NCBI RefSeq assembly: GCF_036323475.1
Contig: NZ_AP028934.1
Location: forward strand, 2,046,001 to 2,110,000
DNA length: 64,000 nt
DNA from: Solobacterium moorei
GTDB lineage: Bacteria; Bacillota_I; Bacilli_A; Erysipelotrichales; Erysipelotrichaceae
Direction: 5' to 3'
Below, piece by piece: positions 1 to 8,515 of the stretch. The position numbers and the translations under genes are program-made. The notes under the pieces are model-generated. The model had not been told where the DNA came from. It saw only the letters and a program-made list of their open reading frames with translations, and made no database searches. Position 1 is the stretch's first letter. Every line of letters starts with the position of its first letter.

Positions 1-11
1 GGTCAAACATG

Positions 12-44
12 AACAGTAAATCAAGAAGATTTACTGTTTTTTCT
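12..44 (+). terminator. Rho-independent terminator before tnpW-like gene
   Basis: A perfect 11-bp stem (arms 12-22 and 28-38, five-base loop) is followed by a run of T. It lies 28 bases before the start codon of the next gene, so that gene is separated from upstream transcription. Confidence 0.75.
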
Positions 45-71
45 TTGCCCAAAAGATGGAAAGGAGGACTT

Positions 72-236
72 ATGGAAGAAGAAAAAAGAGGAACAAAAGC
101 ACCGCCTAACAAACAGTTAATTATGGATATTGGAAAGACAAAATATACTGTAAACCTACATTTCAAGCAAGGAACAGGCGAAACATACAAAGATAAAATA
201 CTAAAACTAATTAAGAGGGAAGCAGAAAAGATATAA
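72..236 (+). CDS. TnpW-family small transposon protein
   Basis: A 54-residue protein. The start at 72 was chosen because AAGGAGG lies five bases upstream (61-67); the longer open frame from 9 starts inside a terminator hairpin. The centre (residues 15-40) has the Met-Asp-Ile-Gly-Lys-Thr-x-Tyr-x-Val pattern followed by a Lys-rich helix. That is the signature I associate with TnpW proteins of Tn4451-like and ICE elements. Their biochemical role is not established. It has no neighbour in its operon within the window and runs into the broken virD4. Confidence 0.6.
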   Translation: MEEEKRGTKAPPNKQLIMDIGKTKYTVNLHFKQGTGETYKDKILKLIKREAEKI

Positions 237-268
237 ATTTATCAAAGAAATTTTGTTTATGTCCTTGA

Positions 269-1513
269 CAAATCTTCCCAAAAGGAACAATAGTCATTGA
301 GTGTGGCAAGATGCTTGAAGATAATGGCTATGAGATAAAAATCTTAAATACCATCAACTTCAAAAAGAGTATGAAGTATAATCCATTCGCCTATCTCAGA
401 AGTGAAAAAGATATACTCAAATTAGTGCAGACAATCATTGCAAACACTAAGGGTGAGGGTGAAAAAGCAGGCGAGGATTTTTGGGTCAAAGCCGAAAAAC
501 TCTACTATACGGCTCTTATCGGCTATATCTTCTATGAAGCTCCAAAAGAAGAAAAGAACTTTGCAACACTACTGGATATGATAGATGCTTCAGAAGTCAG
601 GGAAGATGATGAAACATATATGAATCCCATAGACAGACTCTTTGAAGCACTTGAAAAGAAAGAGCCTACGCATTTTGCGGTCAAGCAATATAAAAAGTAC
701 AAACTTGCTGCTGGAAAAACAGCAAAGTCTATTCTTATTTCATGTGGTGCAAGGCTTGCACCTTTTGATATTCAAGAGCTTAGGGACTTGATGAAAGAAG
801 ATGAACTTGAGCTTGATACACTTGGAGATAGAAAGACAGCACTCTTTGTTATTATCTCTGATACAGATGATACTTTTAACTTTGTGGTGTCTATTATGTA
901 CTCGCAGTTATTTAACCTACTTTGCGATAAGGCAGATGATGAATACGGGGGAAGATTACCTGTTCATGTAAGGTGCTTGCTTGACGAGTTTGCCAACATC
1001 GGCTTAATTCCTAAATTCGAGAAATTGATTGCAACAATCCGAAGCAGAGAGATTTCAGCAAGCATTATTTTGCAAGCACAATCTCAGCTAAAGGCAATCT
1101 ACAAGGATAATGCAGATACCATTGTAGGCAACTGCGATAGCACTTTGTTTCTTGGTGGGAAGGAAAAGACCACACTAAAGGAGCTATCTGAAACACTTGG
1201 TAAAGAAACCATAGATCTGTATAACACATCGGAAACACGATCCAATGCCAATAGCTATGGACTGAATTACCAAAAGACAGGAAAAGAGCTGATGAGTCAA
1301 GATGAGATAACGGTTATGGATGGCAGTAAATGTATTTTTCAGCTTCGAGGTGTAAGACCGTTTTTATCAGATAAATTTGATATTACAAAGCATAAGAATT
1401 ACAAGTTACTTGAAGATTTTAATAAGAAAAATGCCTTTGATATTGAGGAATATATCAAGCGAAAAGGGAAAGTAAAATTAAATAGAGAAACGGTTATTAC
1501 AAGAGTGCAGTAA
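269..1513 (+). pseudogene. virD4: VirD4-like coupling protein (TraG/TraD), N-terminally truncated
   Basis: The type IV coupling protein links the relaxosome to the secretion channel and hydrolyses ATP. The readable part corresponds to the C-terminal two thirds of the CD1115-type family (usual length about 600 residues). It includes the Walker B-like stretch Leu-Leu-Asp-Glu-Phe-Ala-Asn-Ile and the arginine-finger region Thr-Ile-Arg-Ser-Arg-Glu. The N-terminal membrane helices and the Walker A loop are missing. The frame is open back to a stop at 266-268 and homology starts at 278 (Pro-Lys-Gly). The first in-frame ATG (311) has no ribosome site. So this is a fragment of about 400 residues, probably split by the element on its left. 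ATP binding would be lost. Confidence 0.8.
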
Positions 1514-1544
1514 GTCTAAAGAACATAGATTTACTGCTTTTTTT
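1507..1544 (+). terminator. Terminator overlapping the end of virD4
   Basis: An 11-bp stem (arms 1507-1517 and 1527-1537, one G-T pair) is followed by seven T. The first arm contains the virD4 stop codon. Confidence 0.75.
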
Positions 1545-1549
1545 ATTGC

Positions 1550-1647
1550 AAGGAGAAGATATGATAAGGATACGAAGTCCCACTAAGGAAAACTAAATAA
1601 CACGAGCATAAGCGATTGGAAAAGAAAAAACTCCAGTCGCTTTTTTT
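1550..1647 (+). promoter_or_regulatory. Leader peptide and attenuator-like hairpin before ssb
   Basis: AAGGAGAAGAT (1550-1560) is followed directly by an 11-codon open frame at 1561-1596 (Met-Ile-Arg-Ile-Arg-Ser-Pro-Thr-Lys-Glu-Asn). A hairpin follows (arms 1610-1620 and 1632-1642, one G-T pair) with a T run to 1647. The ssb start is 26 bases further on. A short translated frame followed by an intrinsic terminator is the layout of transcription attenuation. Whether ribosome movement really controls the hairpin is inference. Confidence 0.5.
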
Positions 1648-1673
1648 ATTGAAAAGAAAAGGAGAAATTTTTA

Positions 1674-1985
1674 ATGAAGCAAGAAATGATTAACATCAAT
1701 GCCAACTTATTGGCAGAACCAACTTTTTCAAGTTTTGACAAAGATGGAGAAACGGTAGAAGTTACAAACTTTACACTTGTAAAAAAGTATGGAAAAGGCA
1801 AGGAATATATCAACTGTGCAGCCTATGGAGAAAAATCAGAAACAGCAAAAGCCTTTGAAAAGGGTGATTTGATTCATATCTTTGGCTACTTCAAGAAACG
1901 TGAAAAAGAGGGAAAGACTTACAAAAACTTTGTTGTGAAGTCATATAACAAGATTGAAAAGAAAGAAGAAAACGAGGAGGAATAA
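1674..1985 (+). CDS. Single-stranded DNA-binding protein-like (OB fold)
   Basis: A 103-residue protein with the OB-fold pattern of SSB: an early beta strand with Asn-x-Asn-Leu, then Val-Thr-Asn-Phe-Thr-Leu, Tyr-Ile-Asn-Cys-Ala-Ala-Tyr-Gly-Glu, and the strand Gly-Asp-Leu-Ile-His-Ile-Phe-Gly-Tyr. It ends in an acidic Glu-rich tail, as SSBs that recruit partners often do. AAGGAG lies upstream. It is shorter than housekeeping SSB (about 150-170) and stands first in the transfer operon. It probably coats the single strand arriving by conjugation. A second SSB-like protein of the same ICE lies at 25324. Confidence 0.8.
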   Translation: MKQEMININANLLAEPTFSSFDKDGETVEVTNFTLVKKYGKGKEYINCAAYGEKSETAKAFEKGDLIHIFGYFKKREKEGKTYKNFVVKSYNKIEKKEENEEE

Positions 1986-1988
1986 ATT

Positions 1989-2204
1989 ATGGAATTTTTT
2001 ACACAGGCAGTTAATGTATTAAAGATTTTAGTTATGGCAGTAGGTGCAGGACTTGGAGCATGGGGCGTAATTAACCTGATGGAAGGTTATGGAAATGACA
2101 ATCCGGGTGCAAAATCTCAGGGCATCAAGCAGCTTATGGCTGGAGGCGGTATCGTCTTAATCGGATTAAAGCTGATTCCGCTTCTTGCAAATGTACTCAA
2201 GTAA
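1989..2204 (+). CDS. Maff2-family small membrane protein (VirB2-like)
   Basis: A 71-residue protein with two hydrophobic helices (about residues 8-28 and 50-68). A glycine-rich loop between them contains Gly-Tyr-Gly-Asn-Asp-Asn-Pro-Gly. Size, topology and place directly before the VirB6-like gene match the Maff2 family, taken to be the pilin-like VirB2 counterpart of Gram-positive ICE secretion systems. The stop of ssb is three bases before its start region, so the genes are co-translated. Confidence 0.8.
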   Translation: MEFFTQAVNVLKILVMAVGAGLGAWGVINLMEGYGNDNPGAKSQGIKQLMAGGGIVLIGLKLIPLLANVLK

Positions 2205-2223
2205 GAAGAAAAGGAGAAATTAA

Positions 2224-3087
2224 ATGTTTGGAATATTCGACAAGATAGAGGAGTTTTTCAAAGATCTTCTACTGGGCGGTATCCAAGCAAATCTTGAGTC
2301 CATGTTTCTTGACATCAACGATAAAGTTGGTGCGATTGCAACGGATGTGGGAAAGACACCGATGGGGTGGAACGGACAGGTTTTCAGCTTTATTAAAAGC
2401 ATTAACGATTCCGTTATCATTCCCATTGCAGGGCTAATCATAACGGCAGTCCTTTGTATCGAGCTTATCAATATGGTTATGCAAAAGAACAATATGCACG
2501 ATACGGATACCTTTGAATTTTTCAAATACATCATAAATATGTGGATTGCCGTATGGTTAGTGTCTCATGCTTTTCAGTTTTCTATGGCAGTCTTTGATGT
2601 GGCACAGCACATGGTAAATAAAGCGGCAGGGGTTATCAATACCTCTGCCGTTATCTCCGGAGATCAGATTGTAACGATGGTAGAAGGCTTAAAGGAAAAA
2701 GGTCTTGGAGAGCTTGTCATGATACTCTTTGAAACCTCGCTCATAAAGGTGGCAATACAGGTCATTTCTATTGTGATTATGTTGGTGGTTTACGGAAGAA
2801 TGTTTGAGATATATGTTTACTCATCCGTTTCAGCCATTCCATTTGCAACTATGGGAAACAAAGAGTGGGGACAGATTGGAACAAACTATATCAAAGGCTT
2901 ATTTGCCATAGGACTACAAGGACTCTTTTTAATGGTTTGTCTTGGAATATACGCAGTATTAGTTAAGACAATACAGATAACAGATATACACACAAGTACC
3001 TTTACGATACTTGGATATGCGGTTTTGCTGGGGTTAATGATGCTAAAGAGCGGAACACTGGCCAAAAGCGTATTAAATGCACACTAA
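2224..3087 (+). CDS. VirB6/TrbL-like conjugal transfer membrane protein (CD1112 family)
   Basis: A 287-residue polytopic membrane protein. The N-terminus is soluble (residues 1-50, with Asp-Lys-Ile-Glu-Glu-Phe-Phe). About five hydrophobic segments follow, including those near 62-85, 95-115, 175-200, 225-250 and 255-275. This matches the TrbL/VirB6 subunit that forms the inner channel of the secretion machine. AAGGAG precedes the ATG, and it lies between the Maff2 and PrgI genes in the usual CTn order. Confidence 0.82.
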   Translation: MFGIFDKIEEFFKDLLLGGIQANLESMFLDINDKVGAIATDVGKTPMGWNGQVFSFIKSINDSVIIPIAGLIITAVLCIELINMVMQKNNMHDTDTFEFFKYIINMWIAVWLVSHAFQFSMAVFDVAQHMVNKAAGVINTSAVISGDQIVTMVEGLKEKGLGELVMILFETSLIKVAIQVISIVIMLVVYGRMFEIYVYSSVSAIPFATMGNKEWGQIGTNYIKGLFAIGLQGLFLMVCLGIYAVLVKTIQITDIHTSTFTILGYAVLLGLMMLKSGTLAKSVLNAH

Positions 3088-3101
3088 AAGAAAGGATAGA
3101 T

Positions 3102-3368
3102 ATGATGAATAAAAGAAAAACAGTATTGATAGCAGTAGCAGTTGGAACAGGTATTTTGGCAGTGATGGATAGAATCAGGCTTCACAGCAAAGTGAATGAC
3201 TTGGAAGCAAGAACAAAGGATATCGGTCGCTGCCATAATGATTTTTGTCTAATTCAGGAAAGATATAACAGAAGCACAGATGAACAGATTGCAAGTATTC
3301 AGGAAGAAATCGGCTCCGTATATGAGCATATAGAAGAGCTTTCAAAGGGTAAAGAAGATGGGAGGTAA
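3102..3368 (+). CDS. Small membrane-anchored coiled-coil protein of the transfer operon
   Basis: An 88-residue protein. The N-terminal hydrophobic segment (about 6-22) anchors it, and the rest is a charged helix with heptad spacing suggesting a coiled coil (30-85). Two cysteines sit near residues 43 and 48. Not assigned to a named family. Its constant place between VirB6 and PrgI genes in this ICE type suggests a structural role in the channel. The stop lies three bases before the PrgI start. Confidence 0.6.
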   Translation: MMNKRKTVLIAVAVGTGILAVMDRIRLHSKVNDLEARTKDIGRCHNDFCLIQERYNRSTDEQIASIQEEIGSVYEHIEELSKGKEDGR

Positions 3369-3371
3369 GTT

Positions 3372-3761
3372 ATGGCGTATGTACCTATCCCAAAAGACTT
3401 AAAGAAGGTAAAAACAAAGGTGGCATTTAACCTGACGAAAAGACAGCTTATCGGTTTTACGATTGCAGGACTGATTGGAATACCAATCTATTTATTTATG
3501 CGAAAGGTAGTTCCAAATGATATAGCAGTTATCTTTCTCATTGTGTCCACACTTCCCATATTTTTCATCACTCTTTTTGAAAAGGACGGACTTAGCTTTG
3601 AGAAATATTTTAAGTATATTTACCTTCATAAATTTTATCAGCCACAAAAAAGAGTGAGAAAGGAGGTTTACCTTGAAAGACAAAAGAAAGATTCAGCAGC
3701 TAAAGTTAGAACAAAACCAAAAGAAGTTAAGAAGTCAAAAACAGGACTTAAAGCAAAATAA
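3372..3761 (+). CDS. prgI: PrgI-family protein (VirB3-like)
   Basis: A 129-residue protein starting Ala-Tyr-Val-Pro-Ile-Pro-Lys-Asp-Leu, followed by Lys-rich residues and two close membrane helices (about 30-48 and 52-72). This is the PrgI/VirB3 pattern. The C-terminal 40 residues are basic. Its last 89 bases overlap the start of virB4 in another frame, so the two are probably translationally coupled. VirB3-like proteins work directly with the VirB4 ATPase, in line with this arrangement. Confidence 0.85.
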   Translation: MAYVPIPKDLKKVKTKVAFNLTKRQLIGFTIAGLIGIPIYLFMRKVVPNDIAVIFLIVSTLPIFFITLFEKDGLSFEKYFKYIYLHKFYQPQKRVRKEVYLERQKKDSAAKVRTKPKEVKKSKTGLKAK

Positions 3762-6102
3762 GGGGAAGTCTAAAAAAGATAGGGGCGGATTACTTGACCT
3801 TATCTTTAGGAAAGAACCGAAAAGATACACAGTTGAAGATACCATTCCCTATCTTAGACTCTTAAAAAGCGGGATATGTCAGATTGATGAAAAGCATTTT
3901 AATAAGAGTATCGCTTTTGAGGATATAAACTATCAGCTTGCCTTAGAAGAAGATCGAGATTTGATTTTTAATCAGTTTGCAAATTTTCTTAATTTCTTTG
4001 GTCCAAGTGTCAGCATAGAGTTTTCATATATCAATCAGCTTGGCAGAAATGAAGAAATGAAATCAGCTATTCAAATACCGGATAAAAAGGACGGTTTTGA
4101 CGATATACGCCTTGAGTTTAGAGAAATGCTGAAAAGTCAGATTGTAAAGGGAAATAACGGACTGAAAAAATCAAAGTATGTAACCTTTACGGTGGAAGCG
4201 GATAATTTAGAGCAGGCAACATCAAAACTGGAAAGACTGGAGATAGATATATTATCAAGTCTTAAAAGTATGGGAGTAAGAGCAGAAAGCCTGAACGGAG
4301 AGGAAAGACTAAAGATACTTCATGATGTTTTAAATCCCAATAAGACCTTTGAATTTTCATATAAGGACTTAAAGAAAAAGGAAAGCACAAAGACATATAT
4401 TGTGCCTGATGAATTTAACTTTACACCGTCAAGGTATTTTAAGTTTGGAAAGTTTATCGGAGCGGCAAGTCATTTTCAAATCCTTGCAAGTGAGCTTTCA
4501 GACCGTATGCTTGCCGAGTTTTTGGATATAGATGATAACATCAATATTTCTTTTCACATCAAGGCAATCGAACAGTCAGAAGCCATCAAGATGGTCAAAA
4601 GAAAAAATACCGACATTGACAAGATGAAGATTGAGGAAAATAAAAAGGCTGTAAGAAGTGGTTATGATATGGACATTCTTCCAAGTGATTTAATTACCTA
4701 TGGAGAAGATGTAAAAAGTCTTTTAAAAGATCTCCAGACAAGAGATGAGCGTATGTTTGTCGTAACCATTATCTTTATGAACTTTGCAAGGACAATTCAA
4801 AAGCTGGATAATACCATTTCTCAAATCAGCTCCATTGCCAATAAGCATAATTGCAAGTTAAAAAGACTTGATCACTCACAGGAACAGGGATTAATCAGTG
4901 TACTTCCACTTGGGGTAAATAAGATTGAAATTGACAGAGGACTAACCTCATCATCTACGGCAGTATTTATGCCTTTTACCACAGAGGAGCTTTTCATAAA
5001 TTCGGCGAACAGTTTGTATTATGGACTAAATGCCCTAAGTCATAACCTGATTATGGCAGATAGAAAGAAACTGAAAAACCCGAACGGTCTAATCCTCGGA
5101 ACTCCGGGAAGTGGTAAGTCCTTTAGTGCTAAAAGAGAAATGGCAAATGCGATTCTTACAACCGATGATGATGTGATTATCTGCGATCCGGAGGGCGAGT
5201 ATGGAAACCTTGTGCGTCAGTTTAAAGGAGAAGTCATAAAGGTAAGCAGTAAGTCAAAGGACTATCTCAATCCCCTTGACATCAATATGAACTATGGCGA
5301 TGGGGATGCACCACTAAAGGACAAAGCAAACTTTATTATGTCCATGCTGGAGCTTGTTGTAGGTGGCAGCGGTCTTACAGCAGAAGAAAAGTCGGTCATA
5401 GATAGATGCCTTCCTAAGATTTATGAAAAGTATTTTGAAAATCCAAAGCCTTATAATATGCCGATTCTTCAAAACCTGTATGATATGTTAAAAAATCAGG
5501 AAGAAAAAGTCGGTAAAAAGCTGGCAACGGAAATGGAGATTTATGTAACAGGTTCTCTTAATGTATTTAACCATCAGTCCAATGTGGACTTAAATAAGCA
5601 GCTTCTTTGTTTTGACATTAAGGAGTTAGGCTCACAGCTTAAAAAAATCGGAATGCTTGTTATTCAGGATCAGGTGTGGAACAAGGTGTCGCAAAACCGA
5701 GGAAATAAGGCTACAAGGTACTATATCGACGAGTTTCACTTATTGTTAAAAGACGAGCAGACAGCTTCCTATTCCGTAGAAATTTGGAAAAGATTTCGTA
5801 AGTGGGGAGGAATTCCGACAGGCATTACACAGAATGTCAAAGACCTACTGATGAGTAAGGAGATAGAAAATATCTTTGACAATACGGACTTTGTTTTAAT
5901 GCTCAATCAGGCTTCAGGCGATAGAGAAATTTTAGCAAGGAAACTTAAAATCTCACAGCCACAGCTAAAATATGTAACCAATTCCAATGCAGGAGAAGGA
6001 CTTTTGTTCTTTGGAAATACCATTGTCCCTTTCCTTGATAAATTCCCGAAAGACACAATCCTTTATCAGAAGATGACAACTAAGCCTGAAGAAGTGAGGT
6101 AG
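3673..6102 (+). CDS. virB4: VirB4-like secretion ATPase
   Basis: An 809-residue ATPase that powers assembly and substrate transfer of the type IV channel. The start is TTG at 3673 behind AAGGAGG (3660-3666), inside the 3' end of prgI. The N-terminal 400 residues are the VirB4 accessory domain. Walker A (Gly-Thr-Pro-Gly-Ser-Gly-Lys-Ser) is at about 476 and Walker B (Tyr-Ile-Asp-Glu-Phe-His) at about 683. A conserved Thr-Gly-Ile-Thr-Gln-Asn-Val motif follows near 717. Length and motifs are complete, so this subunit looks functional even though virD4 is broken. Confidence 0.93.
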   Translation: MKDKRKIQQLKLEQNQKKLRSQKQDLKQNKGKSKKDRGGLLDLIFRKEPKRYTVEDTIPYLRLLKSGICQIDEKHFNKSIAFEDINYQLALEEDRDLIFNQFANFLNFFGPSVSIEFSYINQLGRNEEMKSAIQIPDKKDGFDDIRLEFREMLKSQIVKGNNGLKKSKYVTFTVEADNLEQATSKLERLEIDILSSLKSMGVRAESLNGEERLKILHDVLNPNKTFEFSYKDLKKKESTKTYIVPDEFNFTPSRYFKFGKFIGAASHFQILASELSDRMLAEFLDIDDNINISFHIKAIEQSEAIKMVKRKNTDIDKMKIEENKKAVRSGYDMDILPSDLITYGEDVKSLLKDLQTRDERMFVVTIIFMNFARTIQKLDNTISQISSIANKHNCKLKRLDHSQEQGLISVLPLGVNKIEIDRGLTSSSTAVFMPFTTEELFINSANSLYYGLNALSHNLIMADRKKLKNPNGLILGTPGSGKSFSAKREMANAILTTDDDVIICDPEGEYGNLVRQFKGEVIKVSSKSKDYLNPLDINMNYGDGDAPLKDKANFIMSMLELVVGGSGLTAEEKSVIDRCLPKIYEKYFENPKPYNMPILQNLYDMLKNQEEKVGKKLATEMEIYVTGSLNVFNHQSNVDLNKQLLCFDIKELGSQLKKIGMLVIQDQVWNKVSQNRGNKATRYYIDEFHLLLKDEQTASYSVEIWKRFRKWGGIPTGITQNVKDLLMSKEIENIFDNTDFVLMLNQASGDREILARKLKISQPQLKYVTNSNAGEGLLFFGNTIVPFLDKFPKDTILYQKMTTKPEEVR

Positions 6103-6106
6103 GCTT

Positions 6107-8266
6107 ATGGGAAAGAAACTGAAAAAGGACTTTAAGGAAAGGCAAAGGGCAAGGATTGAAAAGGAAAGGCTGCAAAGTAATGGCAGCATAGAGCCTGAAG
6201 AAAGTAAGTTAAAGCATAACGATGATTACAGAGGGAAAATCGTCCATGACAAAGACCGTTTTCAAGATAAGGTTCATGAAAAGGTCAGTAAGAGAATTGC
6301 AGAAACTGAATTAAATGGAAAAACTTCTAAAAGAAACGCAAGGTATAGAGCTTCCGATAAGGATAGCGTAGCTTCTGTAACTGAAACAGAAGGTGTAATT
6401 TATAAAGAAATTGGAAAAGTTGATTATATTACTGAGGTTAAGGATGGAAAAATCTATGATCCTTTAGGAAAAGACCTCGACAATGATGGGATTGTAGACA
6501 GATATGACAATGACTTTAGGGACAGCGACTATTTTGAGTCAACCTATGATGTGGAGGACAATCTTCATCATAAAGTAGAAGATACAAAAGGCTTTTCAAA
6601 AAGCCAAAAGGCTCAAAGGAAAAATTATAAGAGAAAAAACTATTCCGATAAGCTCTATACCAGAAAAAAGGACAAAGAAGCCAAAGAGGAAAAGGCTGAC
6701 AATAAACAAAGGGGAAAAGAAGCCATTCTGGATAGAGAAAAGAAAAACAGGCTTTCTAAAGAACAGGAAAGAACTTTTAGGGATAAGGCTTCTAAGGTGT
6801 CCGCTTTATCAGGACTTGCTAAAGGAAGTGAAACTGTAAGAGATTACTTATCACATGGAAGTGATGAAAATCAAGGGGTAGAGGCAGGAGAAAAAACAGC
6901 CGATACAAGCTCAAAACTCATTCATGGCATTAAGAACTATTCAGATAAGAAAAGAGCAAAAAAAGGATATGACCTTACGAATAAGGACTATAAAATCAGA
7001 AAGCGAAAATCCAAGTTAGAGTTTCGAGATGCCAAAGAGGAGCTAAAAAAGACACAGGAGTATCAAAAAGCAAATAACTTTAAGCGATTTCAAAAGCGAA
7101 AGCAGATGAAAGATTCCATTAAAAGGCAGAATAAGTCAAGGCTTAGAGATCGCATTAAGGAAGGGCTTATAGGAAGTCTTAAAAGTTCAAAGGAAGTTAT
7201 ATTAAGAAAAGCGAAGGGACTTATGATTATTTTCATAGGTCTTATTATTTTGGGAACTTTCTTTATCAACTTTGCAGGAACGGGAATGACAGGCTTTATG
7301 AACTCCACAAGTTCTGTTCTTACAACAAGCTATTTGTCAAAGCCAAATGTCCTAAATGAAATCAATCAGAACTTTTCCGCTATGGAAAGTGAGCTTCAAA
7401 ACGAGGTTGATCATGTCAAAGAGAATTATCCCGGATATGACGAGTACATCCTAAATAACACAGAGTACATCGGGCATAATGTACATGAGCTTTTATCCTA
7501 CATTACATCAAGGTGCGGAGAAGTAAAGAATGTATCGGAAGTAAGCTCTGTATTAAATGAGCTTTTTAAGTCCATGTATGACCTTGAGTATAAGGAAGAA
7601 GTAGAAATCAGATACAGGACAGTTACAGAAACCTATACCGATGAAGATGGAAATGAATATACCGAAAGCCATGAAGAACCTTACGAGTACAAGAAACTCA
7701 TTGTAACCCTTCATAAAAGGGAAATGGACAGCATTATAAAGGAAGTCTTTGCAAACTATCCTGACAATCTGAAACACTATGAAGCTTTATTCCTTGCTCA
7801 AGGCAATATGGGAGAAGCCTTTGGTAATAGCGACCTTATTGCTTCCAATGGAGGTATCGGAGGTGGAAAAGAATATGAAGCTTCTACGGAAGTTCAAAAG
7901 AAGATTGTAAATGCTGCATACATTACGCCATCTCCGGGTGCAGGCTGGTGTGCTATGTGGGTATCGCAGGTTTATCAAAATGCAGGACTTGGATATATCG
8001 GAGGAAATGCCTGTGATATGTACCGAAACCACACCTTTACATCAGATAAATCAAAACTCAAGGTAGGAATGCTTATTGCAGTTGAAAGTAGTAGTAGTGG
8101 AAGCAGTGCAGGACTTACCTATGGTCATGTAGGCATTTATATAGGCGATGGCAAGGTAATAGATAATATCGGTCGAATCAGAGTAACAACTTTAGATGAT
8201 TGGATAGCGTCTTTCTGCAAGCACCATCCAGTAGGCTTCGGCTTTCCGCCAAATGTAAACAGATAA
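6107..8266 (+). CDS. Membrane-anchored NlpC/P60-type cell-wall hydrolase (VirB1-like, CD1108 family)
   Basis: A 719-residue protein. Residues 1-365 are highly charged and probably cytoplasmic. One membrane helix lies at about 371-392. The outer part ends in a papain-like hydrolase domain with a catalytic Cys at about 615 (Gly-Trp-Cys-Ala-Met-Trp) and His at about 673 (Gly-His-Val-Gly-Ile-Tyr). It should open the peptidoglycan for the conjugation channel. Residues about 115-157 carry an Asp-Leu-Asp-Asn-Asp-Gly acidic module. A near copy of that module ends the SNF2 protein of the same ICE (25042-25166). The start lies four bases after the virB4 stop. Confidence 0.85.
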   Translation: MGKKLKKDFKERQRARIEKERLQSNGSIEPEESKLKHNDDYRGKIVHDKDRFQDKVHEKVSKRIAETELNGKTSKRNARYRASDKDSVASVTETEGVIYKEIGKVDYITEVKDGKIYDPLGKDLDNDGIVDRYDNDFRDSDYFESTYDVEDNLHHKVEDTKGFSKSQKAQRKNYKRKNYSDKLYTRKKDKEAKEEKADNKQRGKEAILDREKKNRLSKEQERTFRDKASKVSALSGLAKGSETVRDYLSHGSDENQGVEAGEKTADTSSKLIHGIKNYSDKKRAKKGYDLTNKDYKIRKRKSKLEFRDAKEELKKTQEYQKANNFKRFQKRKQMKDSIKRQNKSRLRDRIKEGLIGSLKSSKEVILRKAKGLMIIFIGLIILGTFFINFAGTGMTGFMNSTSSVLTTSYLSKPNVLNEINQNFSAMESELQNEVDHVKENYPGYDEYILNNTEYIGHNVHELLSYITSRCGEVKNVSEVSSVLNELFKSMYDLEYKEEVEIRYRTVTETYTDEDGNEYTESHEEPYEYKKLIVTLHKREMDSIIKEVFANYPDNLKHYEALFLAQGNMGEAFGNSDLIASNGGIGGGKEYEASTEVQKKIVNAAYITPSPGAGWCAMWVSQVYQNAGLGYIGGNACDMYRNHTFTSDKSKLKVGMLIAVESSSSGSSAGLTYGHVGIYIGDGKVIDNIGRIRVTTLDDWIASFCKHHPVGFGFPPNVNR

Positions 8267-8278
8267 GGAGGACACAAT

Positions 8279-8515
8279 TTGAAAAAAGAACTGACAGCAG
8301 TAAAAAACAGAATAAAGAAGTTAAAAGATAAAAAGGCTCTAATTGATGAAGAATTGGAGCCTTTGTTCATTCGTGAGGAAGAACTTGAAAACGAAGAAAT
8401 TATTGCCATTTGCAGAAAGAACAACATTACAATCAGTGATTTAATGGCAAAAGTAAACAGAGAAAAAGCAGAAATGAAAAAGGAGAAAACAAATGAAAAC
8501 CAGTTTGAAAAATAA
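8279..8515 (+). CDS. DUF4315-family coiled-coil protein
   Basis: A 78-residue, almost entirely helical, charged protein with a start TTG behind AAGGAGG. The pattern Lys-Lys-Leu-Lys-Asp-Lys-Lys-Ala with a central acidic helix, and the position between the wall hydrolase and the DUF4366 protein, identify it as DUF4315. Function unknown. Its 3' end overlaps the next gene by 23 bases. Confidence 0.8.
   Translation: MKKELTAVKNRIKKLKDKKALIDEELEPLFIREEELENEEIIAICRKNNITISDLMAKVNREKAEMKKEKTNENQFEK

Larger units (their letters stand above)
1..275 (+). mobile_element. Right end of a small element inserted in virD4 (inferred)
   Basis: The stretch carries a hairpin terminator and a TnpW-like gene, and ends where recognisable VirD4 coding sequence suddenly starts (Pro-Lys-Gly at 278). 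In Tn4451-type elements, which move with a large serine recombinase, tnpW is the last gene at the right end. The layout therefore fits such an element sitting inside the coupling-protein gene. The left part of the element, and the first half of virD4, would lie before the window. The exact end between 237 and 277 cannot be fixed from one copy; a simple deletion is the alternative. Confidence 0.4.

Noticed and set aside
9-71. Longer start of the TnpW-like gene at 9
   Set aside because: It would begin inside a perfect terminator hairpin and has no ribosome site; ATG at 72 has AAGGAGG.
2220-2534. Leftward frame of 104 codons opposite the VirB6 gene
   Set aside because: It mirrors the hydrophobic VirB6 sequence, has no ribosome site and lies fully inside a well-supported gene.
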